DNA of 64,000 nucleotides from Aristolochia californica (GCA_029961685.1 JARWKL010000003.1:13465782-13529781); one strand, 5' to 3'. Positions 9,940 to 20,829 are shown, numbered from the stretch's first letter. Program-made: numbers and translations. Notes: generated from the sequence alone by a model not told the origin.

Positions 9940-10640
9940 TTTGTTCCAATCGGATTTATCTACAGAGACAAATCGATATTTGAATGAGCAAATATCAGAT
10001 TGCAAAAAGGTTCGAGCAACAGCAGCAATCTTCCGATTTCGAGGTATTTTTTTCTATCAAGAACTAGACTTTATATGGAGAAATATATATCAAAAGAAAT
10101 TTCTATAAGTCTATTCTTTTACATATTCAACAATTTTTTTATCTGAGTTATCTACAAAGAGAAATCGATATTTGAAGTAGCAAAGATCAGATTGAAAAAG
10201 AGGATCGAGCGACAGCTGAAAGTTCAAATTCTATGGTATTTTATGCTATCAAGAAAGAGACTTTATATGGAGAATTATATATAAAAATAAATATACATAA
10301 ATCTATTTTCTTACATATTCAACCAATCCTCAATATGATCATTTTATAAGGAGATATTGTTTTTTGAAGAGTCAATGGTCATTCTGGAAAAACAAGAGAA
10401 ATAGTATTTAGTTCGGCTAGATGACAGAGACCGAAATATATCAGATTATTTATCTTCTGAAAATTATATTTTATGAAGTTAAATTATACTTGAATGAAAT
10501 TTATTTAAGTCTACTTTCAGAAGGAAAATATTTCATGTCAATTTGATCTATATTGAAAGATATATTTGAATTAGAAGAATCAAAGGTAATGTTGGTATTC
10601 TGTTACATTGAAAATCCGAATTTAAGCCGATTGCTTTGCG
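9940..10640 (+). repeat. Degenerate ~190-200 bp repeat array inside element A
   Basis: Similar units recur at about 9956, 10145, 10345 and 10545. Each has a core like GACAAATCGATATTTGAA, then AGCAAA, ATCAGATTG and a TCGAGC motif, ending in ATATTCAA. No coding frame runs through them. Reverse-strand counterparts with similar spacing are present in element B (about 27360, 27566, 27768 and 27955). Confidence 0.6.
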
Positions 10641-11085
10641 TCACTGTTTGAGTTGACATATAAAAAAATATCTCACTTATCTCTTATTTGAGGGCTTATT
10701 TATACATCTCTGTTATTTTGGCTTATGGCTGGCTACATTTAAGATATTTGGTTCAAGCTAGGATCACTGCCATTACCTTCTAGCTTAGGAGGAGAAGTAG
10801 AAGAAGTACAAGAAAGATGTATTTACTCATGTTATGAATAAGTTTATGTGAACAAAATATTCAAGAAAGGAGGAGCACAAAAGATGAAGCTTGTGCATCT
10901 AAGAAAAAATATTTATATCAGATTATGATTATTTCATGGGTCCTTCTACAAGGTTTATTATTTTGGTTCATGTCATATGTGTTGGAAGATGGTCGTGTTA
11001 TATTCAGCTGCAGCTATTATGTCTCTTTTGGGACATTATTATTGAAGAAGAGGTGGCCTCATGTCATCATTTATTTTACCCTATC

Positions 11086-11250
11086 AAAAAGATCAAAATT
11101 ATTTGTGGTTGGGAGTCCATGATGGAGGAACTTCATCCCCATAAAAAAGATCAAAATTATTTGTGGTTGGGAGTCCATGACGGAGGAACTTCATCCCCAT
11201 CAAAAAGATCAAAATTATTTGTGTTTGGAAGTCCATGGCAGAGGAACTTA
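11086..11250 (+). repeat. 58-bp tandem repeat, nearly 3 copies
   Basis: GATCAAAATTATTTGTGGTT recurs at 11091, 11149 and 11207 (58-bp period), with GGAGGAACTTCATCCCCAT between copies. The third copy has diverged slightly. Confidence 0.85.
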
Positions 11251-11285
11251 TTATTACATCTATGTTATCTCCACTCTCCACCAAC

Positions 11286-11286
<1 letters not shown>

Positions 11287-11321
<35 letters not shown>
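11287..11321 (+). repeat. Poly-C tract of about 35 bases
   Basis: A nearly uninterrupted C run follows CACCAACAC. Its true length may be uncertain because such runs are prone to sequencing error. Confidence 0.9.
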
Positions 11322-11599
11322 ACCCCCTCCCTTGTAATGGCTTTTACATCTCCTACCACTTGAGAGTCGTTAACCTGTGGAGGGACATGGTGGTGGACAC
11401 TTTAGAGTAATGCCGATAGACACACCTCTGATAGAAGATGCAGTGTGCCCTACATCCAACATTAGGACTGGAGTATGAAGCAATGGCTTATCGGCTAGGA
11501 GTGATTTTTACTCTCACTTATATTATGCCGCAGGGCCTCAATGAAGGATGCAATAATGTGAGGGGGAGTATTGGAAGATGTGTCATTTTATACAAAAAT

Positions 11600-11664
11600 A
11601 TTCTATACATCATATGCAGTAAGTTGGGTGTTCATGTTGTTCTCTCATCCCCAGCTTGAGGGGG
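11600..11664 (+). other. Residual copia polyprotein C-terminus and polypurine tract of element A
   Basis: The frame ends ICSKLGVHVVLSSPA followed by a stop, then GCTTGAGGGGGAG beside the LTR. C3 has the same arrangement on the other strand at 20822-20890. It shows copia parentage. Confidence 0.8.
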
Positions 11665-12105
11665 AGTGTTGGAAGATAAGCTCAAACCCACACGACTAAG
11701 GAAGGCCAACATATCTAAGATTATTATAAGATGGGCCACACGACCAAGGAAGGCCCACAAGATGGGCCCAAACCCATAAGAAGTAGGACCCACAACGATT
11801 ACCATGAGCTGACATTCTTATCACATCAATTGGAAGATCAAGAAGGACTCTCAAAAGTATCTTAATATGGTCACGTCAAAGAAGTGTTTTAGTTTGAGTT
11901 ATGTTTGTCTTTTATCTATATTGAGTTATTTAATTATGTTAAGACTTATATTTAAGTGTTAGAGTTTGGATGTAATTCGGACAAGGCTAGTTTTATTGTA
12001 ATTGGACTCTACTACCTTCCTCTATTATAAATAGAGGTTCATGTACTCTGATTACAACAAGTTATTGATGTCAATGAAGTATTTTACTTTTTCATAAATT
12101 CAACA
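11665..12105 (+). repeat. 3' LTR of element A
   Basis: 441 bp, TGTTGGAAG to TTCAACA, very similar to the 5' LTR, including the two GAAGGCC motifs and the palindromic TATA region at about 12019. Confidence 0.9.
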
Positions 12106-12240
12106 GTCTTCATTGAACTTATTAACACACTCCATATATACCTCATGCTTCCAAGCCCCATTAGGCAACTTGTTCCCTATATTGACATGTTCGACCAAGA
12201 GATCGACCATTTTGTTATCATCTTCGAAGGTTTAAATGTC
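12106..12240 (-). pseudogene. Myb/SANT-like domain gene, N-terminal part (disrupted)
   Basis: The reverse strand reads MVDLLVEHVNIGNKLPNGAW then HEVYMECVNKFNED, the first half of a Myb/SANT-like domain (family pattern: L.EQV..GN..NG..K..W..I...FN). It joins the part at 9280 once element A and one GTCTT copy are removed. Its true start and promoter are not identifiable. Confidence 0.65.
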
Positions 12241-12660
12241 ATATGGTTGAGCAGTTTGTTGTCTTCTTACAACCATTTATAATCTAAATACGAGATGGAC
12301 CTCATGAAAAAAACTTTATCAGACAACCTTGACCGGTCACGGAAACACAAACCACAAAAAATAGAATACCATGTGGCGGATATGTATAACACCCGAATCT
12401 CCTCACCACATGGGAAAACATTCCATGGAATTTCAAAAAATTTCAACAACATTCTACAACATTTAAAAATTAATCAAACAATTTTCACTATTGCAGATGC
12501 ACTAAACAATGCAAAAACACACACATCAAGTCCAAATTCATAGAACACCCGTGATAAAGCCCCATATGACTTCGCAATCACTACGAACTGTACCTCGTTA
12601 GTGATGGGGGTCAAGTTTCATTGGCTAATAGACGCCCGTGTAGGCGACTCAGCCTTGTTT
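12241..12660 (-). other. Flank of the Myb/SANT-like gene, nothing recognised
   Basis: A/T-rich sequence with short frames only. GTGATGGGGGTCAAG and AATAGACGCCCGTGTAGGCG near 12600-12650 are GC-richer, but I cannot assign them. Confidence 0.3.
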
Positions 12661-13070
12661 GAATTGGACTAAAAAATCCAACTAAACCCTCAACCCTAAA
12701 CCATAAAACGCTAAACCCTAAACCCTAGATCCCCTAAACCTTTAAAGCTCTAAACCCTAAACCCTAGACCCCCTAAACCTTAAAAGCACTAAACCCTAAA
12801 CCCTAAACCCTAATTCCAGAACTTAAACAAAAACCCCTGACCTTAAAAACCCAAAAAGTCCCTAACCCTAAACCCTAAACCCTATCACCCAATAAACCTA
12901 AACCCTAAAAACATTTGAAAAAAAAAGCTTAATTCCAAAACCTAAACCCTAAAAATACGATAAATCACTAACCCTAAACACATAACCCTTAAATACCGAG
13001 CACCAAACCCTAAAAACAAACCCTAACCCTAATCAAGAATTTAGACCCTAAACCATAACCCTAAATCCCA
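12661..13070 (+). repeat. Interstitial telomere-like (CCCTAAA) repeat tract
   Basis: Dozens of CCCTAAA or close variants, some in tandem (CCCTAAACCCTAAACCCTAA near 12800), are scattered over about 400 bp with A-rich spacers. This is the plant telomere unit in degenerate form. Confidence 0.8.
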
Positions 13071-13229
13071 CAATTATGCACAAATAACCCCAAATTAGGC
13101 ACTGAAATTAAAATTAAATCAAATACAACACTAATTTAATAAAAAAAATTAGGGTTTAGTACCTTCTAAAATTTGGGGAAAATCGAAGCCGAAGGGTGAA
13201 ATCGAAGCTGAATCAAAGTAGAAATTAAG

Positions 13230-13700
13230 CAATTGATGCCCAAATGTCAAAATCAAAGAAAATCAAAATCAAAATGGAGGCAATCGAACAAAATCGAAAG
13301 GTATCTTGGGGAAAATATAATAGTGAGAGGGAGAAGGGAGTGGGAGGCCAAAAGGGAGAAGAGAGGGAGAAGAGAGAGAGAGAGAAGAGAGGGAGGCTAA
13401 GATGGATAAGAGAGAGGGAGAAGCGAGCGGGAGGTTTAGAGGGAGAAAGAGTCTGAGATGGAGAGAAGGACGCCGAGAGGACGTTCACAGCGAGAGGGAT
13501 AAGGGATAGGGAGGCCGCAGAGAGACGGAGACCGGAGAGAGAGAGAGAGACAATGGAGAGAAGAGAGGGAGCAGAGAGCTCGAGGGCCGCAGGGAGACAA
13601 GAGAGGGGGTGTGGGAGAGAGGGCAAAAAAAATCGAAAATGAAGAGACAGAGAGAGGGGGTGCGGGAGAGAGAGGGGAAAAAAGGCCGAGGGTTCGAACC
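13230..13700 (-). repeat. GA-rich dispersed repeat, inverted relative of 6220-6640
   Basis: A purine-rich tract (GAGAGAGGGAG blocks). Its reverse complement shares the CT-rich body and the following ATACCTTTCGATTT segment with 6220-6640. The long Ser/Leu/Pro-rich reverse frame here is a low-complexity by-product. Confidence 0.6.
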
Positions 13701-13739
13701 TTGACATTTACTTCATCTTGATGATGGGTAAAAATGGCA

Positions 13740-15824
13740 AGAAACCAGATTCCATAACTTAAAACTTGGAGATGATTTTTGGATTCATCTTAGTCATCTA
13801 GATTACTTGAAGTCTGGTGCTCCACTAATGACGTCAGGAGAAGAACTGAGTAATGCGGCTGAAGTTCATCTCCTGCATCAAGTTGACTAATCCCAACATA
13901 GTTGTTGTTTATTTTCCCACAACTGGACAAAGTGGCTTCAAGTCCTTTTTCTTTAGTGCATTCTGATGTTTGGGGACTAGTACATGTACCAAATATTACT
14001 CATCCAAGAATTTTGTTGTATTGGTAGATGATCGCACTCTTTTACTTGGCTTTATTTAAAGATATATCAAAGGTGTTTTCCATCTTTGATTCTTCTGCAG
14101 GATACCTAGATCATTGATTCATTTGGACAAACATATTTCACTACCATTTGGTGTGTCATATTTGGATGTAATTCTAAAGATTTCCTCTCATGCGGTTGAC
14201 CATTCACTTGTGTGGTCAAGTGATGCTTCTAAGAGAAGTTCTTTACCATCTTCATTGGTCATTTTTGGTCCACCTTATGATACTAGACCAATATCTATTT
14301 TCAAAGAACCCAAATCTTAAGCTAAAAATGATCTTCTTCTGTACATCTTACAACCAATATTCGTTCCACTCATATCTTATCATCAAGTTGTTGTTCTCTT
14401 TTGACAACCATGTCCTCGGTCTCCATTCCTCCAACTTATGAAGAGGCTTCAAATGATCCTAAATGGAGAGATCTATGGAAGAAGAAATGATTGTTATGTA
14501 TGCCAATCACACTTGGGATTTTACTTCTCTCCACCACAAAAGAAACCTGAGGGTTGTCTGTTACGGTCCCTAGCCATGGATCTAGTAACTCGACGAGTTG
14601 AATATGAATCCAGCACTGTTTGAGGGTTTCTTATCACGTTTTTTTTTGTGAAAAGAACTCTCTTATACTTCTCCTTTCACGTTAGGATTGAAAAGGGTTT
14701 TTGCTTTTCTCAATTATAGATGAAACCAGCAAGTTAAAGGACTGTTTAAGCACTCAGATATGAAACCCCTCTTTTATGATTCACGTCAAGAGGGTTTTAC
14801 TTGCTGTAATGACTCAAGAACAACCCATTTCCCTTTACTGAATTCATTCCCCTTGAAAAGGAGTTTCCTTTTCTTAATTATGAACGAACCCAGCTAGTCA
14901 AGGAAGCTCCTTGAGGCCCCAATGTGGAACCCTTTTTCTTATGGCTCACGTCAAGGTAAGGTTTCCAATTTCATGCAGCACTAATTCCTTATGTAAAAGA
15001 GAAACATAAATCTAATCTCAATGCTTAGAATAAGATTAGCAAATACCTCCGGACATCAACACCCAACCAGCTACAAGAACTCGTCCTCCTTCCTGGGTAG
15101 ACTCACATCAAGACCTCTCCTTTTCTGGAATTTCTATGAAGAGGTAGTCTCTCCCTTGCAGCTCGGAATAGAAGGGTGTTTCCTCTTCTTTTTCCTCCCA
15201 CGATTTCCTCAAAGACTCTCCAATGGATGCAGCAAACCACCAAAGAGAGTGCAAGCCAAGAACCCTAGAATAGGAAGCCTATCAAAAACCTAATTACTCT
15301 AGTTTATGCTAATTCCGAACTTGCTTTATTTCTCCATCCTTAGCCCTTAAATAGGGTAATTAACATCAATATAGGTTAGGGTTATTAAAACCCAATTCTA
15401 CCCCTACCTTTAAGTCTTATTACAAATCAATAAAATTCGAAATTAAAAGCAACATAAATAATAAAAGTAAAGTAGATGACTCAGTGTTATTGAGTCCATA
15501 ACATTGTCAATGACTTTACTTGGAAACAAAATTTCAGATGGTACTATTGGTCGATATATAGAAAACTATGTTGTTGAAGGCAACACTCAGTTCTATGGAA
15601 TTGATTATGAAGAAAAAAATTCTTCAATAGCCAAATTGAATTCAGTACATGTTCAGACCTCTTTTGCTGCTAACTTTAAGAATACTTTCCTTAAGTGACT
15701 TTTTTGGAGAGGTTTACATGATACAACCACCTAGTTTTGTGGTTGAGGAGGAGAAGGTATTTAAACTTAATAAAGCAATTTATGGGCTTAAGCAATCACC
15801 ATGTGTTTGGTTTAACAAATTTAG
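13740..15824 (+). pseudogene. Copia pol fragment C2, split by a solo LTR
   Basis: The integrase core begins near 13935 (SLVHSDVWG, then FVVLVDD), with large internal deletions. From about 14425 the frame reads PPTYEEAS and PKWRE-like wording, then PPQKKPEGC at 14530-14558, the standard lead-in to copia reverse transcriptase. After the solo LTR it resumes with YGIDYEEKNSSIAKLNSVHV (15570-15650), EVYMIQPPSFVVE (15716) and AIYGLKQSPCVWFNKF (15775-15822), where it meets the LTR of C1. Frames shift repeatedly. Gag, protease and RNase H are absent. Confidence 0.75.
14559..15503 (-). mobile_element. 945-bp solo LTR (gypsy, G4-like family)
   Basis: TGTTACGGTCCC to CCATAACA, flanked by the perfect duplication TTGTC (14554-14558 and 15504-15508). 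Reversed, it starts TGTTATGGACTC and ends like the G4 LTR (ATCCATGG..GACCGTAACA). Only one LTR remains, presumably after recombination between two. Confidence 0.85.
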
Positions 15825-16148
15825 TGTTCAAGACCAATCACTTTGGAAGTATGAGTCTTTTAATCTATTGAATTGTAACCCTAAGAGTTTTGTAACACTA
15901 TTGATTAAAGCATTGGCTAAGAGGTAAGGCATTCCAGCCTTCTCCTCTGTTTGAGAAATCATCCAGTCATCCTCTCTTCTCCCTTGATGCATTCTCTTCC
16001 TCCCTTAATCCAAACTCTCCTCTCTCACATCCTTCTCCTTTCTCCCTTTTCTCTCTCTTCTTGATACAAACCACGTCATTCACATCATTTCTCTCCTTCC
16101 TTTTCCACGTTAACCTAGAGTCCTTCTAATGGGGTCCTAACTTCTACA
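15825..16148 (+). repeat. 5' LTR of C1
   Basis: Ends GTCCTAACTTCTACA just before the primer site. It matches 28609-28885 clearly from TCTTTTAATCTATTG (15855) onward. The candidate start TGTTCAAG at 15825 is uncertain. It is rich in CT blocks. Confidence 0.7.
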
Positions 16149-16160
16149 TGGTATCAAAGC
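16149..16160 (+). other. Primer-binding site of C1
   Basis: TGGTATCAAAGC, one base different from the usual TGGTATCAGAGC, lies directly after the LTR. Confidence 0.8.
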
Positions 16161-17030
16161 ATTGAGTTTAGGATCCCTTTTCAAGTAGTTATGTCCTTTA
16201 TTCAAGAAATTGTCTATAGAAGGAGTTCTGCCATGAAGAGATAGGTAAAATCTGGTTTTTTTTCTCTCTCTACGATTTCTATTTTTTGGTATTTTTTCTC
16301 TCTTCTTGAATGCTTGAGTCACGTCAAGTCAGATAATCTTCATAAACATTGTGAAGATCTATCTTTTATAATGAAAAAGATGTTATAGTCTTGATCGGCT
16401 TGTAGAAATTAGATGATGGATCAAAGGTTGTTTGTCCCTATTTTTATGATTTGAATTCAGTTATCTTTATGTGATGTGAATTAAACATTATTGATTTGGG
16501 ATTCCAGCAGATGTTGCTATCCATTCTATAATCTAACGGTACTCATGGGATTGGGGTATGTTGTTGGATGACTGTCTTATGCTAAGAATTCCAGCATTTA
16601 CTTATTCCTAGTGTTTCTTTCTATTTTTGAACTTCAGCAATTGATTTTTTTTGTCTTGAAATATTCCCATGAGTTGGCCAATTTTTTTGCCAAGAAATTA
16701 CTCTCGGTTTGCCAAGAAAGGCCGTGTCTACATTTGCTCTCGTTTTGTGGTTGAGTTTAGATTAAGGATAAGAGTTGCATTTATTCTCTTCTCTCTATTT
16801 TTTTTATAAATATAAGAGAAGTTGAGTAGTGGCTGGTTTTTGTTATCACTTGACAAAAGCACTAATTTTTTTCATGATTTGGTGCTTATTCTCGTGAAAA
16901 TATTATCTACTTATTTTTTGTGGCTAATTTGGTCTACGGGTGCTTCAAATTACGTTGTGTAATTGTTATTTGAATCCTTTGACAATTGACCTCAACAGTT
17001 GATTTATGTCAACATGGAGAGTGGCCATTT
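16161..17030 (+). other. C1 leader, non-coding
   Basis: A/T-rich with no coding frame. It ends at ATGGAGAGTGGCC (about 17013), a possible gag start. Confidence 0.4.
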
Positions 17031-17039
17031 GAGTAATAA

Positions 17040-17800
17040 GAGTGACATACTCTGAATTACTACAATTCCACTAAGAGGTCTTTCCAATTACCTCAGCTGG
17101 TCACAATCGGTACGGAGGGTTCTCATTACTCGTGACCTTCTTAGTCGTGTTCTCAAAATCCCTCCTTCGATTGATGAAGAAGATGAAGTCTATCGTAAAT
17201 GAGATAAAAACTTATAACATGGTTATCAGTTGGCTTATTAACAGCATGGAAGAGCATGTCGCTAACAATGTGGTCCACTTGGAAACTCCAAAGGATATTT
17301 GGGACATGTGTTAAACTCTATTCAAGTACCGCCTCCTTGCAAAAAGTCTATGATGTTTTCCAAAGTATGTTGGCTACCAAACAAAGAGATAATATTCATA
17401 AGTTTCTGGCCCAGTTTCGTGGCCTTCTCCAAGAATGAAAACTTGCTCAACCATACTATATTGACATTGTTGTTCAAGAAAAACAGGGCGAGGCCCTGGC
17501 AGCTGCTATTTGCCTTACCAATATTAAGCCTTATCTAGAGGTGGCTAAGACTAAGCTTCTTAGTTCCTCTGACCTTCCTTCTTTTGATGACATAAGTGCT
17601 ACATTGTTATAGATTCTTGATCCATCTCCTCCTTCTCCGATCAATGCTCCATCAGCTATGTTCTCTGGTAATGAGGGTACATCATCCCAATTCTGAGGAT
17701 GCAATAGATAGAGGTGGTCGAACGGGTCCGACCCATTCCCGCACTGAGCCTTGTGTGTGCACTTACTATGGTGGTCCAAAACACCTTGTGGATTCAAGCT
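17040..17800 (+). pseudogene. C1 gag remnant
   Basis: Wording typical of copia gag (UBN2/Retrotran_gag type): WLINSMEEHVANNVVHLET then PKDIWDMC, spanning 17232-17312. This corresponds to the helical capsid part that multimerises into virus-like particles. A zinc-knuckle fragment, CTYYGGPKHLVDSSWKLHGK (Cys, His), follows near 17758-17816. Stop codons and shifts at about 17312, 17438 and 17610 break it. Confidence 0.65.
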
Positions 17801-17989
17801 GGAAACTCCATGGCAAGCCTGATTTGGCCACAGCCAATCCAGCCTCAGTCACTGTTGAGAAAAAAGAGGATCGGACTGATTCTCATTCCGAGAATGTGAC
17901 TATTTCTGCGGAAGACTATGCTGCAATTCAAAAGCTAAAATCCTTATTGGATCAGTCATCGACTCAACCAAGACCTACTATTGCTACTA

Positions 17990-18606
17990 CCATTGCCTCA
18001 GGTATGCTTTCTTCCTCTTCAACCCCTTCCTCTTGGATCATTGACTTCGGGGCTTCCAACCACTTGTTAGGTAACACACACATGCTTCCTTCATTGTCTC
18101 CATGTCTTCCACATAAATTTGTCACTATTGCTAATGGTTTCACAACCAAGGTGCTTGGCAAAGGTTCCTCCTCTTTTACCGCATCTATTCCTCTTCGAAA
18201 TGTGTTGTTTGTCCCTCAATTTCCATTAAATTTGCTCTCCGTTAGTCAATTAACCAAACAATTGAATTGTCCTGTCACCTTCTCACTATCTTTGTGTATA
18301 TTTCAGGATCTAACTACGAAATAGATGATTGGTGGCGGCCATGAAAAAGGGAGCTTATACTATTTTACTCTTCCACCAGTAGCTGCTATTTCATTCACTA
18401 CATCTAAGGCTCAACATTGGCACAACCGGCTTGGTCATCTATCTACCTTGTCACCTCGTTTTTTAGTTCCATCACTTAAATCTTTGTCTAATTTTAATTG
18501 TGAGGCATGTCAATTAAGTAAGCATGTTATGAGTACATATTCTTCTCATCTTACAACTACCTGTACTGCTCCATTTGCATTAATACATTTTAATGGGGAC
18601 CTTTAA
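17990..18606 (+). pseudogene. C1 protease and GAG-pre-integrase remnant
   Basis: SSWIIDFGASNHLLG (about 18029) is the copia aspartic protease site, with the second residue of D-S-G changed to Phe. LRNVLFVPQFPLNLLSVSQL follows (about 18197), then a stop at 18322. From 18400 HWHNRLGHLS and CEACQLSKHV (18505) give the His/Cys zinc site of the pre-integrase domain. Damaged by a stop and by the active-site change. Confidence 0.7.
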
Positions 18607-19480
18607 AGGTCTCTAACATTTCTCAAGTTCAATATTTTGTTACTTTTGTGGACAATTTTACCCGAGTGACTTGGTTTTTTTTTTTAAAGAACGTTCAAAA
18701 ATTCTTTCTATTTTTAAAAACTTTCATGCAATGGTTATGATGTAATTTGGGAAAAATATTCAAATCCTTAGATCCGATAATGCTAAGGAATATTTGTCTA
18801 ACGAGTTTAAATTGTTTTGTGAGGGTAATGGGCTTCTTCATCAAACATCATGTGCCTATACCCCTTAACAAAATGGTGTTGTTGAAAGAAAGAACTATCA
18901 CCTCTTGAAGTTGCTCGGGGCCTCCTCTACTCAATGAAGGTACCCTACTTTTATTGGCCTCATGCTATTCTTACTACATGTTTTCTCAACAATAGGTTAC
19001 TTTCATCAGTGCTTAGAAATCAAAGTCCATATTCTGTTTTGTTTCATGGTGAAGATCCATTTTCGCTTCCCCTTAAAGTATTAGGTTGCACATGTTTTGT
19101 TCATGATACTTCACCACATAAAATTAAACTTGATCCTCGGTCTCTAAAGTGTATTTTTTTTTTTGGTATTCTCGAACTCAGAAAGGATATATTTGTTATA
19201 ATCATACACTTCGGAGGTTGATGATATCTCGGGATGTGACTTTCTTTAAAGACACTTCCTTCTACTCATCACATGAGGCTCCTCCCGGATTTACATTTCC
19301 TCCTACCACTCCATTTCCGATTGTATTGGTTAACGAAGATCTTACTCATCCCCCTGAAGCACCAGCCGTCCCCTCACCAGTGGAGTTGTTAGATCCACCT
19401 AAGGTAAGTCTTTCTCCTCCTATCTTTGGGCCTGAATTTGATACTCAGCCTATTGTGTTACGAAAGGCAACCCGTTAGTG
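18600..19480 (+). pseudogene. C1 integrase remnant
   Basis: Starts at LIHFNGDL (18576, normally HSDVWGP). It continues through FVTFVDNFTRVTWFF-like codons in shifted frames, then RSDNAKEYLSNEF near 18774. LLKLLGASS and YFYWPHAILTTCFLNNRLL follow (18934-19000), then the C-terminal stretch with VLGCTCFVHD (19080). The protein would join element cDNA to chromosomal DNA. Several stops, for example at 18605 and 18868. Confidence 0.65.
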
Positions 19481-19589
19481 TACTACGTCTCATCCAATTG
19501 CTAATTTTATGTCCTCTCATCGTTTATCTTCTGAGTGTGTTCTGTTTCTTGCTTCTCCTTCATTTGTTTCCATCCCACAATCCTATCAG

Positions 19590-20214
19590 GCGGCTTGAAG
19601 TATCCAGGATGGAAGGCGGCTTTGGATTAAGAAATGCATGCACTATATAAGTTGGTTGTAGATGAATTTTTTTGGTGAAACACAACCCCGACGGGTTGGT
19701 TGCTGGCCTTAAAGCACGACTAGTTTCAAAAGGTTATACTCAGTGTTATGGGATATATTATGAAGAGACTTTCTCTCCGATTGCAAAACTGAACTCGGTA
19801 CTATCAACCTCTCTATTGCTGCTAACTCATCATGGCCAGTATATCAGCTCGATGTAAAAAATGCAATTTTAAATGGTGATATACATGAAAAAATTTATAT
19901 GGTCCAACAACCAGGATATGTGGTTGAGGGGGAGTCCGTATACCGGTTAAGGCAATCTTTATATGGGCTTAAATAGTTCCCTCGGGCCTGGTTTGATAAA
20001 TTCAGTCAATCTCTTCTACGATTTGGCTTTCATAGGTGCTCGGTTGATCACTCAGTATATCTTAAAAATACTATCAAAGGGAAGACATTATTGGCCATGT
20101 ATGTTGTGATATTATCTTGACAGGGAATGATGCTCATAGTATACAAGAAGTGAAGAATATGATATGTCAAGAGTTCAAGACTAAAGATTAGGGTAAGCTC
20201 AAATATTTTCTAGC
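19590..20214 (+). pseudogene. C1 reverse transcriptase remnant (N-terminal part)
   Basis: ARLVSKGYTQCYGIYYEET and FSPIAKLNSV (19711-19800) are the first conserved copia reverse transcriptase blocks. QLDVKNAILNGDI-like codons follow (about 19848), then QQPGYVVEGE and LYGLK (19904-19970). The catalytic YVDD stretch near 20100 has lost a base and is out of frame. C3 then interrupts the gene at 20215. Confidence 0.7.
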
Positions 20215-20829
20215 TGTTGAATTTAGGATCCCTTTTCCACGATCACGAACAAGAGAAAGAAGAGAGAAAACCAAGAAAAGGGGAGGAAAGTTCTCGGTAG
20301 AGAAGAGAAAAAAATAAAAGGAGAAGAGTGGGTTGCGCCAAGTAAGGAGAGGGAGAGAGAGAGAACCAACTCGGGATTGAATGTGTGACTTGATTAATTT
20401 CGACTTACAAGACCTCTCTTTATAGTAGAGGAGGAGGTAGAGTCCTTATACAACTTATCATTCAATGCTAATTACATTCCAACTCTAACTCTTCAATATA
20501 AGTAAGTCTATTTAAACTAAACAATTAGAACACCAACTTGAGTAGAACTTGGAGTCCTTTATTATTCACATGAGGGGAATGGATAAGCCAGCTCGTAGTC
20601 TTATCCTTGTGGGCCCCTCATGATCTCCCAGTGCACCTTGATAAGAGTGCCAGCTCGTGAGATCTTTGTGGGTCCCATTTGATCTTCAAGTCTTCTAAAT
20701 CAATTCAGCTTGTTCTTCTTGCTTCCTTAACTCGTGCTTGCTTTGGGAGAGGACTCTTCTTGGTGTCCCATGTCCTCTAGGACTCTTCTTGATGACCTAC
20801 ATCCTTATGGTGTGTCCCACATTGTAACA
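20215..20829 (-). repeat. 3' LTR of C3
   Basis: Starts TGTTGAATTTAGGATCC and ends ATTGTAACA on the plus strand. Next to it lies CTCCCCCTCAAGCTGGGG, the complement of the polypurine tract. A TATA candidate (CTTTATAGTAGAGG) is at about 20416. Confidence 0.85.

Larger units (their letters stand above)
9281..12105 (+). mobile_element. Element A: non-autonomous copia-derived LTR element
   Basis: LTRs at 9281-9720 and 11665-12105 are flanked by the perfect duplication GTCTT (9276-9280 and 12106-12110). The 1.94 kb interior has a primer site, a degenerate array of ~190-200 bp units and a 58-bp triplication. Just before the polypurine tract it has a short frame ending CSKLGVHVVLSSPA, the last codons of a copia polyprotein (C3 here ends CSKLGAYDIFSAPA). 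It therefore looks like a deletion derivative of a copia element near C3 that keeps only cis signals. Copies occur at 26247-28608 and about 62340-63330. It cuts the Myb/SANT-like gene. Confidence 0.88.

Noticed and set aside
11086..11250. Short regularly spaced repeats as a possible CRISPR-like array
   Set aside because: The units abut in tandem without unique spacers, in a plant retroelement.
10936..11337. 133-codon frame ending in poly-proline
   Set aside because: Built from the 58-bp triplication and the poly-C run; no domain.
13225..13707. A 160-codon reverse open frame
   Set aside because: Complement of the GA-rich repeat; same low-complexity cause as 6167-6748.
20214..20215. Perfect target duplication for C3
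   Set aside because: Flanks are CTAGC and CTGAG; only partly alike, so I report it as imperfect.
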